Both the position numbers and the translations under genes were made by a program. 64,000 bases of DNA from Dorea longicatena. Its GTDB lineage: Bacteria > Bacillota > Clostridia > Lachnospirales > Lachnospiraceae. The stretch is taken from positions 1,127,001-1,191,000 of the forward strand of contig NZ_CP102280.1 in NCBI RefSeq assembly GCF_025150085.1. Reading direction: 5' to 3'. Numbering within the stretch: the first letter of the stretch is position 1; the number at the start of each line of letters is the position of its first letter. The notes under the pieces were generated by a model. It saw only the letters and a list, made by a program, of their open reading frames with translations. It did no database searches and had not been told where the DNA came from. This document shows positions 48,301 to 56,230 of this stretch, piece after piece.

Positions 48301-48930
48301 AGTGCAACGTATGACAGCAATCTGCAGAAATTAGGATATGCTGACTTCGCAAAACCAAGCGAGATTGACATTTATCCTAAAGACTTTGAAAGTAAGGAAC
48401 AGGTAGTGGATTATCTGGATCGTTATAACAAGAAGATGGAGAAAGCCGGCAAGGATGAACAGGTGATTTCCTACACGGATGTAGTGGGAACTCTGATGTC
48501 ATCGGTGACAGATATCGTCAATACTATCAGTTATGTGCTAATTGCATTTGTGGCGATTTCACTGGTCGTATCTTCAATTATGATCGGAGTCATTACGTAT
48601 ATCAGTGTGCTGGAGCGGAAGAAAGAGATCGGAATCTTAAGGGCGATCGGCGCATCGAAGAGGAATGTATCTCAGGTGTTTAATGCGGAGACCTTCATTA
48701 TTGGACTGTGTGCGGGACTGATCGGAATCGGACTGACGCTGTTGCTTCTGCTCCCTGGCAATATGATCATTCATGCGGTGGCAGATAATTCCAATGTAAA
48801 TGCAGTGCTTCCGGTTATTCCGGCACTGGTGCTGATCGCACTGAGTGTGGTACTGACATTGCTTGGTGGACTGATCCCGTCAAAGAAAGCATCGAAGAGC
48901 GATCCGGTTACGGCTCTTCGGACGGAATAA
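45307..48930 (+). CDS. One-chain MacB-type ABC exporter with large repeat-containing outer domain
   Basis: About 1207 aa from the ATG after AAGGAG; the upstream ATG 45262 has no RBS. The N-terminal ATPase has Walker A GPSGSGKT (38-45), signature MSGGQMQRVA and Walker B ILLADEPTGALDS, closest to the LolD/MacB group. One membrane helix (about 260-285) precedes an extracellular domain of roughly 780 residues, and three helices follow (about 1062-1198) with the FtsX-like YISVLERKKEIGILRAIGAS. This order is MacB topology, where the protein drives movement of substrates outside the membrane. Residues about 715-905 hold three 60-70-aa repeats. Substrate unknown; no partner genes adjacent. Confidence 0.9.
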   Translation: MLQIQHICKEYRTGNLVQKALDDVSLNLRDNEFVAILGPSGSGKTTLLNIIGGLDRYDSGDLIINGISTKKYKDRDWDSYRNHTIGFVFQSYNLIPHQTVLSNVELALTISGIGKEERRKRAIDALKKVGLGEQLHKRPSQMSGGQMQRVAIARALVNDPDILLADEPTGALDSDTSIQVMDLLKEVAKDRLVVMVTHNPELAEEYATRIVNLRDGEIRSDTDEYIVDEQTLKEPEHKNMGKSSMSFLTALALSFNNLKTKKARTLLTSFAGSIGIIGIALILALSNGVNGYIQSIEEETLSEYPLQIQSTGFDITSMMVGNTGTDDKSKDSSGKKNKDGQVKVMEMVTNMFSKMNTNDLKSLKKHLEKDNDALKSYTNAVEYDYDVDPQIYREDSDGVRQVHPDKSFSSIGIGADSGANSMMSSMMSTNVFYRMPKNTSLYEKQYDVKAGRWPKKYNECVLVLSQDGGMSDFLLYTLGLRDQMELDDMIKAFASEEEIKTPSSLGTYTYKDILNKKFKLVNQADYYEYDSQYKVWKDKSDNAEYMKKLVADGEDIKIVGIVQPAEGSKATALNMGIGYPYSLMTHVAEEAKNSEIVKQQKASPDINVFTGEKFGEDSGDNGLDMNSLFNVDEDALQKAFGMGDTDLAGSLGNSLDFSKAVNLQDAFKLDGNTLNLSGLVNLDQVDLNLSGLPPAGLGDMLSGLDVKVKPGGMQKMAVSLMEGYQAYAKTHPEADYSHLGDNFSEYLKTDGAKQIMKKYFSKILKESGKVTITEEKVQKLLTDIMQGFEKYVKDQGIGDISADQYGTYFRQYLQTAEAKQIITDWVNDLYKDVDIEISEADLQAMAQELAAGYLSYAQEKGYADVTKMGENFAAYLGTADGKQRLSNGLSETLDMKSLESQLSSGMNAYMKQAMRAYAKSFGNALETQISSAMEQIVGQMSSGMGKVMESAMTQIGQNLQSVMTDAMKIDTDAFAKAFQFNMTEDDLTELMMSMSGTASATYDSNLQKLGYADFAKPSEIDIYPKDFESKEQVVDYLDRYNKKMEKAGKDEQVISYTDVVGTLMSSVTDIVNTISYVLIAFVAISLVVSSIMIGVITYISVLERKKEIGILRAIGASKRNVSQVFNAETFIIGLCAGLIGIGLTLLLLLPGNMIIHAVADNSNVNAVLPVIPALVLIALSVVLTLLGGLIPSKKASKSDPVTALRTE

Positions 48931-48993
48931 ATTATTATCAATGAGCTGCATAAAACGGTAAAACGTCTGTTGAAAAAATCATAGAGAAAGATT

Positions 48994-49029
48994 AAAATAT
49001 GCTATGGAGAAATCTATAGCATATTTTTT
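48994..49029 (+). terminator. Intrinsic terminator after the ABC exporter
   Basis: AAAATATGCTAT pairs with ATAGCATATTTT around a 9-base loop, then T run. Confidence 0.7.
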
Positions 49030-49051
49030 ATACCAAAAAGAAGGAGACCTT

Positions 49052-50233
49052 ATGTATAATTTTAATTATTACACACCAACCAAAGTTGTATTTGGAAAAA
49101 ATACAGAAGACAAATGTGGAGAACTGGTAAAAGAACAGGGATGTAAGAAAGTAATGATCCATTACGGAAGCGGAAGCGTCAAACGTACCGGATTATTGGA
49201 TAAAGTAAAGGCTTCCCTGGATGAAGCAAAGATTGACTATATAGAACTTGGTGGTGCAGTACCGAACCCAAGACTTTCACTGGTATATGAAGGAATCGAG
49301 CTCGCGAAAAAAGAAGGAGTAGATTTCATCCTTGCTGTAGGCGGCGGAAGTGCGATCGATTCTGCAAAAGCAATCGGATATGGAGTTGCCAATGAAGGGG
49401 ACGTATGGGATTTTTATGACAAAAAGCGCCAGGCAACAGGATGTCTTCCGATTGGTGTTGTACTGACTATTGCAGCGACAGGAAGTGAGATGAGTAATTC
49501 TTCTGTTATTACAAAAGAAGACGGCTGGATCAAGAGAGGATACCGCAATGACTATGGAAGACCGCGCTTTGCAATCATGAATCCGGAACTGACCATGACA
49601 CTGCCGGATTATCAGACAGCATGCGGATGCACAGACATTCTGATGCATACGATGGAACGCTATTTTACAAATGGTGGAAATATGGAGATCACAGACAGTA
49701 TTGCAGAGGGTCTGATGCGTACGGTAATTGAGAATGCAAGAATTCTGATCAATGATCCGAAGAACTATGATGCACGTGCGGAAGTAATGTGGGCAGGAAG
49801 TCTGTCTCATAACGGGCTGACAGGCTGTGGCGCGGTTGTCGGAGGAGATTTCGCTTCCCATGCACTGGAACATGAGATCGGAGGACTGTTTGACGTGGCA
49901 CACGGTGCAGGCCTTGCGGCAATCTGGGGTTCCTGGGCAAGATATGTATACAAAGACTGCCTTTCTAGGTTCGAAAAATTTGCAATGAACGTCATGCGGG
50001 TAGACCCGGAAGGAACCGCAGACGATGTGGCATTACGTGGAATCGAAGCCATAGAAGACTTCTTCCGTGAACTCAAGATGCCAACTTCTATCCATGAACT
50101 TGGCATTAATCCTACAGATGAAGAACTGAAACTGATGGCACATAAATGCAGCATCGGATGCAAGGGAAGCAAAGGATCTGCGAAGGTACTTCATGAGGAA
50201 GATATGTACAAGATATATAAAGCGGCACTGTAA
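49052..50233 (+). CDS. Iron-containing alcohol dehydrogenase (butanol dehydrogenase type)
   Basis: 393 aa from the ATG after AAGGAGACCTT; upstream ATG 49004 lies in the terminator. NAD(P)-binding VGGGSAIDSAKAIG and metal-binding SHALEHEIGGLFDVAHGAGLA with His ligands of group III alcohol dehydrogenases; MYNFNYYTPTKVVFG is typical of YugJ/BdhA. It interconverts aldehydes and alcohols with NADPH or NADH during fermentation. Monocistronic. Confidence 0.92.
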   Translation: MYNFNYYTPTKVVFGKNTEDKCGELVKEQGCKKVMIHYGSGSVKRTGLLDKVKASLDEAKIDYIELGGAVPNPRLSLVYEGIELAKKEGVDFILAVGGGSAIDSAKAIGYGVANEGDVWDFYDKKRQATGCLPIGVVLTIAATGSEMSNSSVITKEDGWIKRGYRNDYGRPRFAIMNPELTMTLPDYQTACGCTDILMHTMERYFTNGGNMEITDSIAEGLMRTVIENARILINDPKNYDARAEVMWAGSLSHNGLTGCGAVVGGDFASHALEHEIGGLFDVAHGAGLAAIWGSWARYVYKDCLSRFEKFAMNVMRVDPEGTADDVALRGIEAIEDFFRELKMPTSIHELGINPTDEELKLMAHKCSIGCKGSKGSAKVLHEEDMYKIYKAAL

Positions 50234-50278
50234 GAAGGCTTCCGCGATTTCATCTTCATAGCATGTGAAAACGTAACT

Positions 50279-50340
50279 GAATAAAAGTATAGCAGTGGTT
50301 GCTGTGCATATGCACAGTAACCACTGCTATACTTTTATTC
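50279..50340. terminator. 62-bp near-perfect palindrome between convergent genes
   Basis: The two 31-base halves are complementary except for one G-T pair and meet at CATATG without a spacer. A and T tracts lie at the outer ends (GAATAAAAG / CTTTTATTC). It probably terminates transcription from both sides and could extrude as a cruciform. Confidence 0.75.
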
Positions 50341-50371
50341 AGGCCATTATGAAGCAGAAAATCAAACGAAA

Positions 50372-51097
50372 TCAAACCTTCCGAACAACGACTTCCTCCG
50401 TCCTGTGAATTCCTTCTTTTAATGTTGCTTCAACATCCTTTACAACCTGCTCCTCACCAACCGGAATCACCAGCCCTACAGCGGTAACAAGTGGAACAAA
50501 CGCAACCCATATTCCGTGAGCTCCGAGGTATTCTACCGCAAAATATCCAACCAGAACCCCCAGATGGAAGAGAATCAGCGTGTTCGTAAAAAGCAATGCC
50601 CGTTTCTTCTGAGCCAGATCATGTATCATATGATATCTGGTCCATGCAAGAAGTGTCTGCTTGTAATTATTCGTTGAAAAGATCGTGGAACTGTTATAAC
50701 ATTCCGGAGTGGTAAAAGCCTGCCACTGGTATGCATTCAGGATGAATACAGGGAACAGTGCGATCAGGGGATTGACCGATGTCGGAATGATCCCTGCGAT
50801 CCATATGCAGACGGCCTCTACCGCCAGTGCGATATAAGATTTTACAGAGGTAAAATGTTCGCCGATTAAAAATGCGGCAATGATCGCAAGGCCATATAAA
50901 ATAAAAATAGCCAGACGAAGGAAGGCATCCGTCAGGTTCATTTCCGTAAAGTTTAGGACCATTTCAATCAGATTCATGGTCTGTGCGGCACCAAAATTGC
51001 CGCCACGGACTAAGATGGCATAAGCACCGGTCAGTCCGCCGATAAATGCAAGATTGACATGCAGTAATGCACGTTTATGATTATATATCCAATTCAT
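50372..51097 (-). CDS. YoaK/DUF1275 family membrane protein
   Basis: 241 aa, about six hydrophobic segments. N-terminal LLHVNLAFIGGLTGAYAILV and RGGNFGAAQTMNL are typical of YoaK (DUF1275), followed by ASFL-equivalent and AYQWQAF, NNYKQTLLAW. Function of the family is not established. The ATG has a weak SD (GGGTG). Monocistronic; divergent from the acyl-CoA synthetase gene. Confidence 0.85.
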   Translation of the reverse strand: MNWIYNHKRALLHVNLAFIGGLTGAYAILVRGGNFGAAQTMNLIEMVLNFTEMNLTDAFLRLAIFILYGLAIIAAFLIGEHFTSVKSYIALAVEAVCIWIAGIIPTSVNPLIALFPVFILNAYQWQAFTTPECYNSSTIFSTNNYKQTLLAWTRYHMIHDLAQKKRALLFTNTLILFHLGVLVGYFAVEYLGAHGIWVAFVPLVTAVGLVIPVGEEQVVKDVEATLKEGIHRTEEVVVRKV

Positions 51098-51195
51098 TTT
51101 TCTATCACCCGGTGCCTATTATAGGACGGAGAGATGGAAAAATCAAACAAAAGTGTGGAAAAAAGAGATTGGATGGAAAATAATACAAATATGGA

Positions 51196-51224
51196 TTGAC
51201 ATTTTACAAAAAATTGAGTATCAT
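51196..51224 (+). promoter_or_regulatory. Sigma-A promoter of the acyl-CoA synthetase gene
   Basis: TTGACA, 17-base spacer, TATCAT. The leader (about 51231-51319) contains an ATTCAT/ATGAAT hairpin (51277-51297) and a GCG-rich one before it, but no known riboswitch. Confidence 0.75.
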
Positions 51225-51319
51225 AGACTTTAATGAATAAAAGCGTTAAAGCGCGAAAGCTGTTACGCAAAAAATTCATAAAAAAGAATTATGAATGAAC
51301 ACGAAAGGGGAATTTTCCA

Positions 51320-52954
51320 ATGCCGATTACAGATATATTGGAGAAAAACTGCCGCCTGTACGGAGACGACGTTGCGCTGGTAGAGATTAATCCGGAGATG
51401 CCGGAGACAAAAAGAACTACATGGAAGGAGTTTGATCTGATTGAACCTTCACGCGCGGCTTATTATAGAAGAGAGATCACATGGAATGTATTTAACGAAA
51501 AGGCAAACAGATTTGCCAATCTTCTGATTGAAAGAGGAATCAAAAAAGGAGAAAAAGTGGGGATTCTCCTGATGAACTGTCTGGAATGGTTGCCAATTTA
51601 TTTCGGAATTCTGAAGACCGGAGCATTGGCTGTACCACTGAACTTCCGTTATTCTGCGGATGAGATCAAATATTGCGTGGAACTTGCGGAGATTGATATT
51701 CTGGTGTTCGGACCGGAGTTCATCGGACGAGTAGAAGAGATTGCAGATGAGATCAGCAAAGGACGTCTGTTATATTTTGTAGGAGACGGATGTCCGGGAT
51801 TTGCCGAGGATTATAATGCACATACGGCGAACTGTTCCAGTCAGTCTCCGAAGATTGATGTCAATGATGACGATGAGGCAGCAATTTATTTCTCATCAGG
51901 AACAACAGGATTCCCGAAGGCAATCTTACATAACCATGAATCCCTGATGCATGCAGCAAAAGCAGAGCAGAATCATCACGGACAGACGAAGGATGATGTA
52001 TTCTTATGTATTCCACCGTTATATCATACCGGGGCCAAGATGCACTGGTTCGGAAGTCTTCTGACGGGAGGAAAAGCAGTATTGTTAAAAGGAACAAGTC
52101 CGAAGACAATCTTACAGGCAGTATCGGAAGAACACTGTACTATTGTATGGCTGTTGGTTCCGTGGGCGCAGGATCTTCTGCTTGCACTGGACAATAAGGA
52201 ACTGGATATTGCAGATTATGATCTGGACCAGTGGAGACTGATGCATATCGGTGCACAGCCGGTACCACCAAGCCTGATCAAACACTGGAAAGAATACTTC
52301 CCGCATCACCAATACGACACGAACTATGGTCTGAGCGAATCCATCGGGCCTGGATGTGTACATCTTGGCGTGGATAATATCGATAAAGTCGGTGCGATCG
52401 GTAAAGCCGGATATGGATGGGAAGCTAAGATTATCGATGAACAGGGCGAGACGGTAAAACAGGGCGAGACCGGAGAACTTGCGGTCAAAGGACCAGGCGT
52501 CATGACCTGTTACTACAGAGATCCGAAGGCAACAGCAGAAGTTCTGCATGACGGATGGCTGTATACCGGAGACATGGCGATGGAAGACGAAGACGGATTT
52601 ATCTTCCTTGTTGACCGTAAGAAAGATGTCATCATCAGTGGTGGTGAGAATATCTATCCGGTACAGATTGAAGACTTCTTACGTACCAATGAAGCTATTT
52701 TGGATGTGGCGGTTATTGGACTTGCAGATCACAGACTGGGAGAAATTTCAGCAGCAATCATTGAACTGAAACCGGGAGTTGAATGTACAGAAGAAGATAT
52801 TCAGGAATTCTGTAAGAAACTTCCGAGATATAAGAGACCTCGTAAGATCATCTTTGCAGATGTTCCGCGTAATCCTACCGGAAAGATTGAAAAACCAAAG
52901 CTTCGCGAAAAATACGGAGCAACACATCTGGTTGCGGCACAGAACCAGGGATAA
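51320..52954 (+). CDS. AMP-forming acyl-CoA synthetase
   Basis: 544 aa ANL-superfamily enzyme: AMP-binding YFSSGTTGFPKAI (about 195), YNYGLSE-equivalent NYGLSES, YTGDMAMEDEDGF and the hinge VDRKKDVIISGGENIYP, with C-terminal Lys in NPTGKIEK. It activates a carboxylic acid as acyl-AMP and then CoA thioester. Substrate unknown: medium/long-chain or aromatic acids are all possible. RBS AAAGGGGAATTTTCC. Monocistronic with a terminator after it. Confidence 0.92.
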   Translation: MPITDILEKNCRLYGDDVALVEINPEMPETKRTTWKEFDLIEPSRAAYYRREITWNVFNEKANRFANLLIERGIKKGEKVGILLMNCLEWLPIYFGILKTGALAVPLNFRYSADEIKYCVELAEIDILVFGPEFIGRVEEIADEISKGRLLYFVGDGCPGFAEDYNAHTANCSSQSPKIDVNDDDEAAIYFSSGTTGFPKAILHNHESLMHAAKAEQNHHGQTKDDVFLCIPPLYHTGAKMHWFGSLLTGGKAVLLKGTSPKTILQAVSEEHCTIVWLLVPWAQDLLLALDNKELDIADYDLDQWRLMHIGAQPVPPSLIKHWKEYFPHHQYDTNYGLSESIGPGCVHLGVDNIDKVGAIGKAGYGWEAKIIDEQGETVKQGETGELAVKGPGVMTCYYRDPKATAEVLHDGWLYTGDMAMEDEDGFIFLVDRKKDVIISGGENIYPVQIEDFLRTNEAILDVAVIGLADHRLGEISAAIIELKPGVECTEEDIQEFCKKLPRYKRPRKIIFADVPRNPTGKIEKPKLREKYGATHLVAAQNQG

Positions 52955-52964
52955 TAAAATATGT

Positions 52965-53017
52965 AAAAATGTCATCTCTTTTGCAGGAAAAATCTGCAGA
53001 GAGATGGCATTTTTTTA
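52965..53017 (+). terminator. Intrinsic terminator after the acyl-CoA synthetase
   Basis: AAATG-CATCTCT pairs with AGAGATG-CATTT, with inner TGCAG/CTGCA stem, then a long T run. Confidence 0.8.
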
Positions 53018-53077
53018 CGGACGTGTTTATAATAGTGGAGAAATAAATAATAAGAGCAGACTGGAGCTGAATATAGA

Positions 53078-53695
53078 ATGAACACCAATGAGAAAAAAGA
53101 GATTACAATCCGGATTGCAAAAGAAGAGGATGCGGAAGAACTGCTTGCAATCTATGCGCCTTATATAGAACATACAGTGATTACATATGAATATGATGTG
53201 CCGACGGTGGAAGAATTCCGAGGACGGATCCGGCATGTATTGGAGAGATATCCATATCTTGTGGCGGAGGTGAATGGAGAAATATGTGGATATGCATATG
53301 CAAGTGCTTTTCACGAGAGACCGGCAGGAGGATGGAATGTAGAGACGTCTATCTACGTGGATCAGAATAAAAAAGGAATGGGTATCGGGACAAAATTATA
53401 CGACATGCTGGAGAAGATATTAAAGCGGCAGAATGTGTTAAATATGAATGCGTGTATTGCATGTACCGAGCATGAAGATGAATACCTGACGAATGCAAGT
53501 ATCCATTACCATGAACATTTGGGATATCGTATGGTCGGCTGGTTCACAAATTGTGGATATAAATTCCACAGATGGTACAATCTGGCATGGATGGAAAAAG
53601 AGATTGGAGAACACGTGGCAGATCAGCCGCCGGTGATCGCGTTCACGGATATAGTAGAAGATATTTCTTTACAGAACGGAGAACTCCGTTTATAA
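53078..53695 (+). CDS. GNAT N-acetyltransferase (phosphinothricin-acetyltransferase-like)
   Basis: 205 aa. ITIRIAKEEDAEELLAIYAP start, central GYAYASAFHERPAGGWNVET, acetyl-CoA loop QNKKGMGIGTKLYD, and NASIHYHEHLGYRMVGWF match the bar/pat-like family, whose natural substrates are often methionine sulfone/sulfoximine or other amines. The C-terminal 20 residues are an extra stretch ending in a hairpin-forming ACGGAG/CTCCGT. The promoter of the Moco operon lies in its last codons. Confidence 0.87.
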   Translation: MNTNEKKEITIRIAKEEDAEELLAIYAPYIEHTVITYEYDVPTVEEFRGRIRHVLERYPYLVAEVNGEICGYAYASAFHERPAGGWNVETSIYVDQNKKGMGIGTKLYDMLEKILKRQNVLNMNACIACTEHEDEYLTNASIHYHEHLGYRMVGWFTNCGYKFHRWYNLAWMEKEIGEHVADQPPVIAFTDIVEDISLQNGELRL

Positions 53696-53696
53696 T
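53668..53696 (+). promoter_or_regulatory. Sigma-A promoter of the Moco riboswitch operon
   Basis: TTTACA at 53668, 17-base spacer, TATAAT at 53691; it overlaps the 3' end of the GNAT gene and starts transcription about 20 bases before the aptamer. Confidence 0.8.
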
Positions 53697-53722
53697 ATGC
53701 ATGTTAAAATAATTGAAAATAC

Positions 53723-53867
53723 AAGGTTCTCCGAAGCCTTCATGCCTAAGATCCATAAAAATTGTGATGATGGGATGTTGGCCAGGAATGACAGGTCTGT
53801 CAGTTCCTCAGGGTAGATAGGGAAACGTATCTGCCTCCCGCGTATTTGGAAAGGAGAGCAGCACCTT
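53723..53867 (+). ncRNA. Moco (molybdenum cofactor) riboswitch aptamer
   Basis: P1 pairs AAGGT-CTCC with GGAG-ACCTT. The hallmark 3' region TGCCTCCCGCGTATTTGG then AAAGGAG matches the Moco RNA consensus seen ahead of E. coli moaA; the 5' part CTCCGAAGCCTTCATG also fits. Inner stems include GGTAGATA/TATCTGCC and AGGAA-TGACAG/CTGTCA-GTTCCT. The element senses the cofactor; whether Mo- or W-cofactor is not decided by sequence, but modABC downstream favours Mo. Confidence 0.9.
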
Positions 53868-53887
53868 TGCTTACCAAAGCACATAGG

Positions 53888-53974
53888 AGAAGCTGTCAAA
53901 GCATTCGTAAAAAATGTCACAGACAGATTCTCTTATATTTCGCCTGCTCTTTTTTCGGAAGGAGCAGGTTTTTT
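53888..53974 (+). promoter_or_regulatory. Riboswitch expression platform with intrinsic terminator
   Basis: A hairpin GAGAAGCTGTC/GACAGATTCTC (53888-53936) is followed by the terminator CCTGCTC/GAGCAGG plus T run (53943-53974). The GGAAGGAG Shine-Dalgarno for mobA lies within the terminator stem, so folding could block both transcription and translation. Confidence 0.75.
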
Positions 53975-53979
53975 AATAT

Positions 53980-55101
53980 ATGAAAACAGAATCAGATAAG
54001 AAAAAATCCGGAATCAGTGCCATAATCCTTTGTGGCGGGAAAAGTACCCGGATGGGGAAGGATAAAGCAGGACTTCTGATTGGAAAGAAGACATTTTTAC
54101 AACAGATCGAAGAACATGTAAGTGGTGCGGATGAGGTGCTGCTTTCGGTAAAAGACCGGCGGGATTATCCGAAGATAGAGGCAAGACATATCGAAGATCT
54201 GGAACAGGACAAAGGACCGTTGATGGGTCTGTGCTCGGCGCTGAAAGAATGCAGCCATGAACGGGTCTGGGTGATATCCTGTGATATGCCGCTGGTTGAC
54301 TGGGATGTGGCGCAGGAACTGGAAGACTATCTGATAGATGGGATTGATGCAGTGATCCCGGTAGACAAGACCGGGAAAAAATATGTGCTCTGTGCATGGT
54401 ACAGGAAATCTGTATGGAAGATATTGGAAGAACAGTTAAAGACCGGGGATTATAAAGTGCAGCATGTACTGGAAAATCTGAGGGTATGTTATGTGGCAGT
54501 TCAGGGAATTACAGACGGAGCGGGAAAATTTTATAATATAAATACACCAGAAGAATATCGGAAAATAATACCAGAGAAAATAAAAGAAAAAGCACAGCAG
54601 ACCCCGGTTGTATCGTTTGTGGCCTATTCCGGCACCGGTAAGACGACATTTCTGGAAAAACTGATTCCGAAGCTGAAAGCATATGGGCTTAAGATTGCGA
54701 TCGTAAAGCATGACGGACACCGGTTTGATATCGATCACGAAGGAAAAGACAGTGACCGCTTTACCAAAGCCGGAGCAGACGTGACCGGTCTGATCTCCTC
54801 GGAGAAAGCGGTGCTGATGGACAACAGAACAGTTGATCCGGAAGAATTCCTGAAAAAGATAGATGGTGTGGATCTGATTCTGACAGAGGGATTCAAGCAC
54901 GGACCGTGGCCGAAGATCATGCTGCACCGGAAAGAAAACGGGAAACCGATGCCGTTACGACCGGAAGAATGTCTGGCAGTGATCAGTGATGTGGATGTGG
55001 AGGACTGTGAAAATGTGTTCCCGTTGGACGATGTTGGGAAAACGGCGGTTTTTTTACTTCAGTATATACAGCAGAATATGCAACATATAGAAAATCTATA
55101 G
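53980..55101 (+). CDS. mobA: MobA-MobB fusion, molybdenum cofactor guanylylation
   Basis: 373 aa. Residues 1-205 are MobA (ILCGGKSTRMGKDKAGLL, EDLEQDKGPLMGL, SCDMPLVD, NINTPEEY), which links GMP to molybdopterin to form the MGD cofactor. Residues 206-373 are MobB (AYSGTGKTTFLEKL, VKHDGHRFDIDHEGKDS, TEGFKHGPWPK), a GTPase adapter. It is the first gene after the riboswitch and its ATG is about 15 bases from the SD. MGD serves DMSO-reductase family enzymes such as formate dehydrogenase, while the upstream MocA domain makes MCD. Confidence 0.94.
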   Translation: MKTESDKKKSGISAIILCGGKSTRMGKDKAGLLIGKKTFLQQIEEHVSGADEVLLSVKDRRDYPKIEARHIEDLEQDKGPLMGLCSALKECSHERVWVISCDMPLVDWDVAQELEDYLIDGIDAVIPVDKTGKKYVLCAWYRKSVWKILEEQLKTGDYKVQHVLENLRVCYVAVQGITDGAGKFYNINTPEEYRKIIPEKIKEKAQQTPVVSFVAYSGTGKTTFLEKLIPKLKAYGLKIAIVKHDGHRFDIDHEGKDSDRFTKAGADVTGLISSEKAVLMDNRTVDPEEFLKKIDGVDLILTEGFKHGPWPKIMLHRKENGKPMPLRPEECLAVISDVDVEDCENVFPLDDVGKTAVFLLQYIQQNMQHIENL

Positions 55102-55202
55102 TAGAGTATGAAACGGAATGTGCCTGGATGACAGGTACAAGATGATAGATACATTGATAAGAATTGAAACGAGAAACGATAAAGAAACGAGGCGGAAAAA
55201 GT

Positions 55203-56228
55203 ATGAAACTGATCAGAACAGAAGATGCAGTGGGACATGTGTTATGTCATGATATGACGCAGATCATTCCGGGAGTGATCAAAGATGCGAGATTCCGGAA
55301 GGGACATATTGTCACAGAAGAAGATATTCCGGTGCTTCTTTCCATAGGGAAAGAACATCTGTATGTCTGGGAGAAGACAGAAGGCATGCTTCATGAGGAT
55401 GAAGGTGCGGAACGTCTGCGCAGGATCACGCAGAATGAAAATATGTATCCGTCAGTTGTAAAAGAAGGCAAAATTGAACTGCTTGCGGATGTCGACGGAT
55501 TATTCCAGGTGGATGTCGAACGATTATATGATGTGAACAGTGTGGATGAGATCATGATCGCAACCAGACACACGAACACAGCGGTAAAAAAAGGCGACAA
55601 GCTCGCAGGAATGCGGGTGATTCCGCTGATCATAGATGAAAAGAGACTGGAAGAAGCAGAAAAAAAGGCGGGTCCGGAACCGTTATTGAAGGTAACACCG
55701 TGGAAATTAAAGACGGCAGGTGTGATCACAACCGGAAGTGAAGTCTATAAAGGACTAATCAAAGACCAGTTTACTCCTATAGTGGAAAAGAAGCTGGAGA
55801 CATTTGGAATCCAGATGACAAAGCATGTATTATGCAGTGATGATACGAAAATGATCACGGACGCAATTGCAGAAATGAAGGAAGCGGGAGTGGATCTGAT
55901 TATCTGTACGGGCGGGATGAGTGTAGATCCGGATGATAAGACACCGGGTGCAATCAAGGCTTCCGGAGCGGAAATCGTCACATATGGGGCAACGACACTG
56001 CCGGGTGCGATGTTGTGTCTGGCTTACTTTGAAGACGATACACCAATCGTGGGACTGCCGGGCTGTGTGATGTATGCAAAAGCAACCGTATTCGATCTGA
56101 TCCTGCCGAGAATGGCAGCAGGGATTAAGATTGAGCGGAGAGATATTATCCGGATGGGACACGGAGGACTCTGTCTTGGTTGTAAAGAGTGCCATTATCC
56201 GGTCTGTCCATTCGGAAAGGAGGCGTAA
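55203..56228 (+). CDS. MoeA-like molybdopterin-binding protein with C-terminal cysteine cluster
   Basis: 341 aa from the ATG after GAGGCGG. An N-terminal SAF/MoeA-like region (about 1-165) precedes a MoCF-biosynthesis (molybdopterin-binding) domain (about 170-305; VITTGSEVYKGLI, LIICTGGMSVDPDDKTPGAI, LPGAMLC, GLPGCVMY). The tail ends GLCLGCKECHYPVCPFG with C324, C327, C330 and C335, a likely metal or Fe-S site not present in standard MoeA. The organism also has a complete MoeA just downstream, so this protein probably has another role, such as metal insertion partner or storage. Function inferred. Confidence 0.85.
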   Translation: MKLIRTEDAVGHVLCHDMTQIIPGVIKDARFRKGHIVTEEDIPVLLSIGKEHLYVWEKTEGMLHEDEGAERLRRITQNENMYPSVVKEGKIELLADVDGLFQVDVERLYDVNSVDEIMIATRHTNTAVKKGDKLAGMRVIPLIIDEKRLEEAEKKAGPEPLLKVTPWKLKTAGVITTGSEVYKGLIKDQFTPIVEKKLETFGIQMTKHVLCSDDTKMITDAIAEMKEAGVDLIICTGGMSVDPDDKTPGAIKASGAEIVTYGATTLPGAMLCLAYFEDDTPIVGLPGCVMYAKATVFDLILPRMAAGIKIERRDIIRMGHGGLCLGCKECHYPVCPFGKEA

Positions 56229-56230
56229 AG

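Noticed and set aside
51320..52954. Acyl-CoA synthetase as bile-acid-CoA ligase BaiB, linked to the ene-reductase as BaiCD
   Set aside because: The two genes are 49 kb apart, no other bai genes are present, and the ligase does not resemble BaiB in detail; only family-level similarity is visible.
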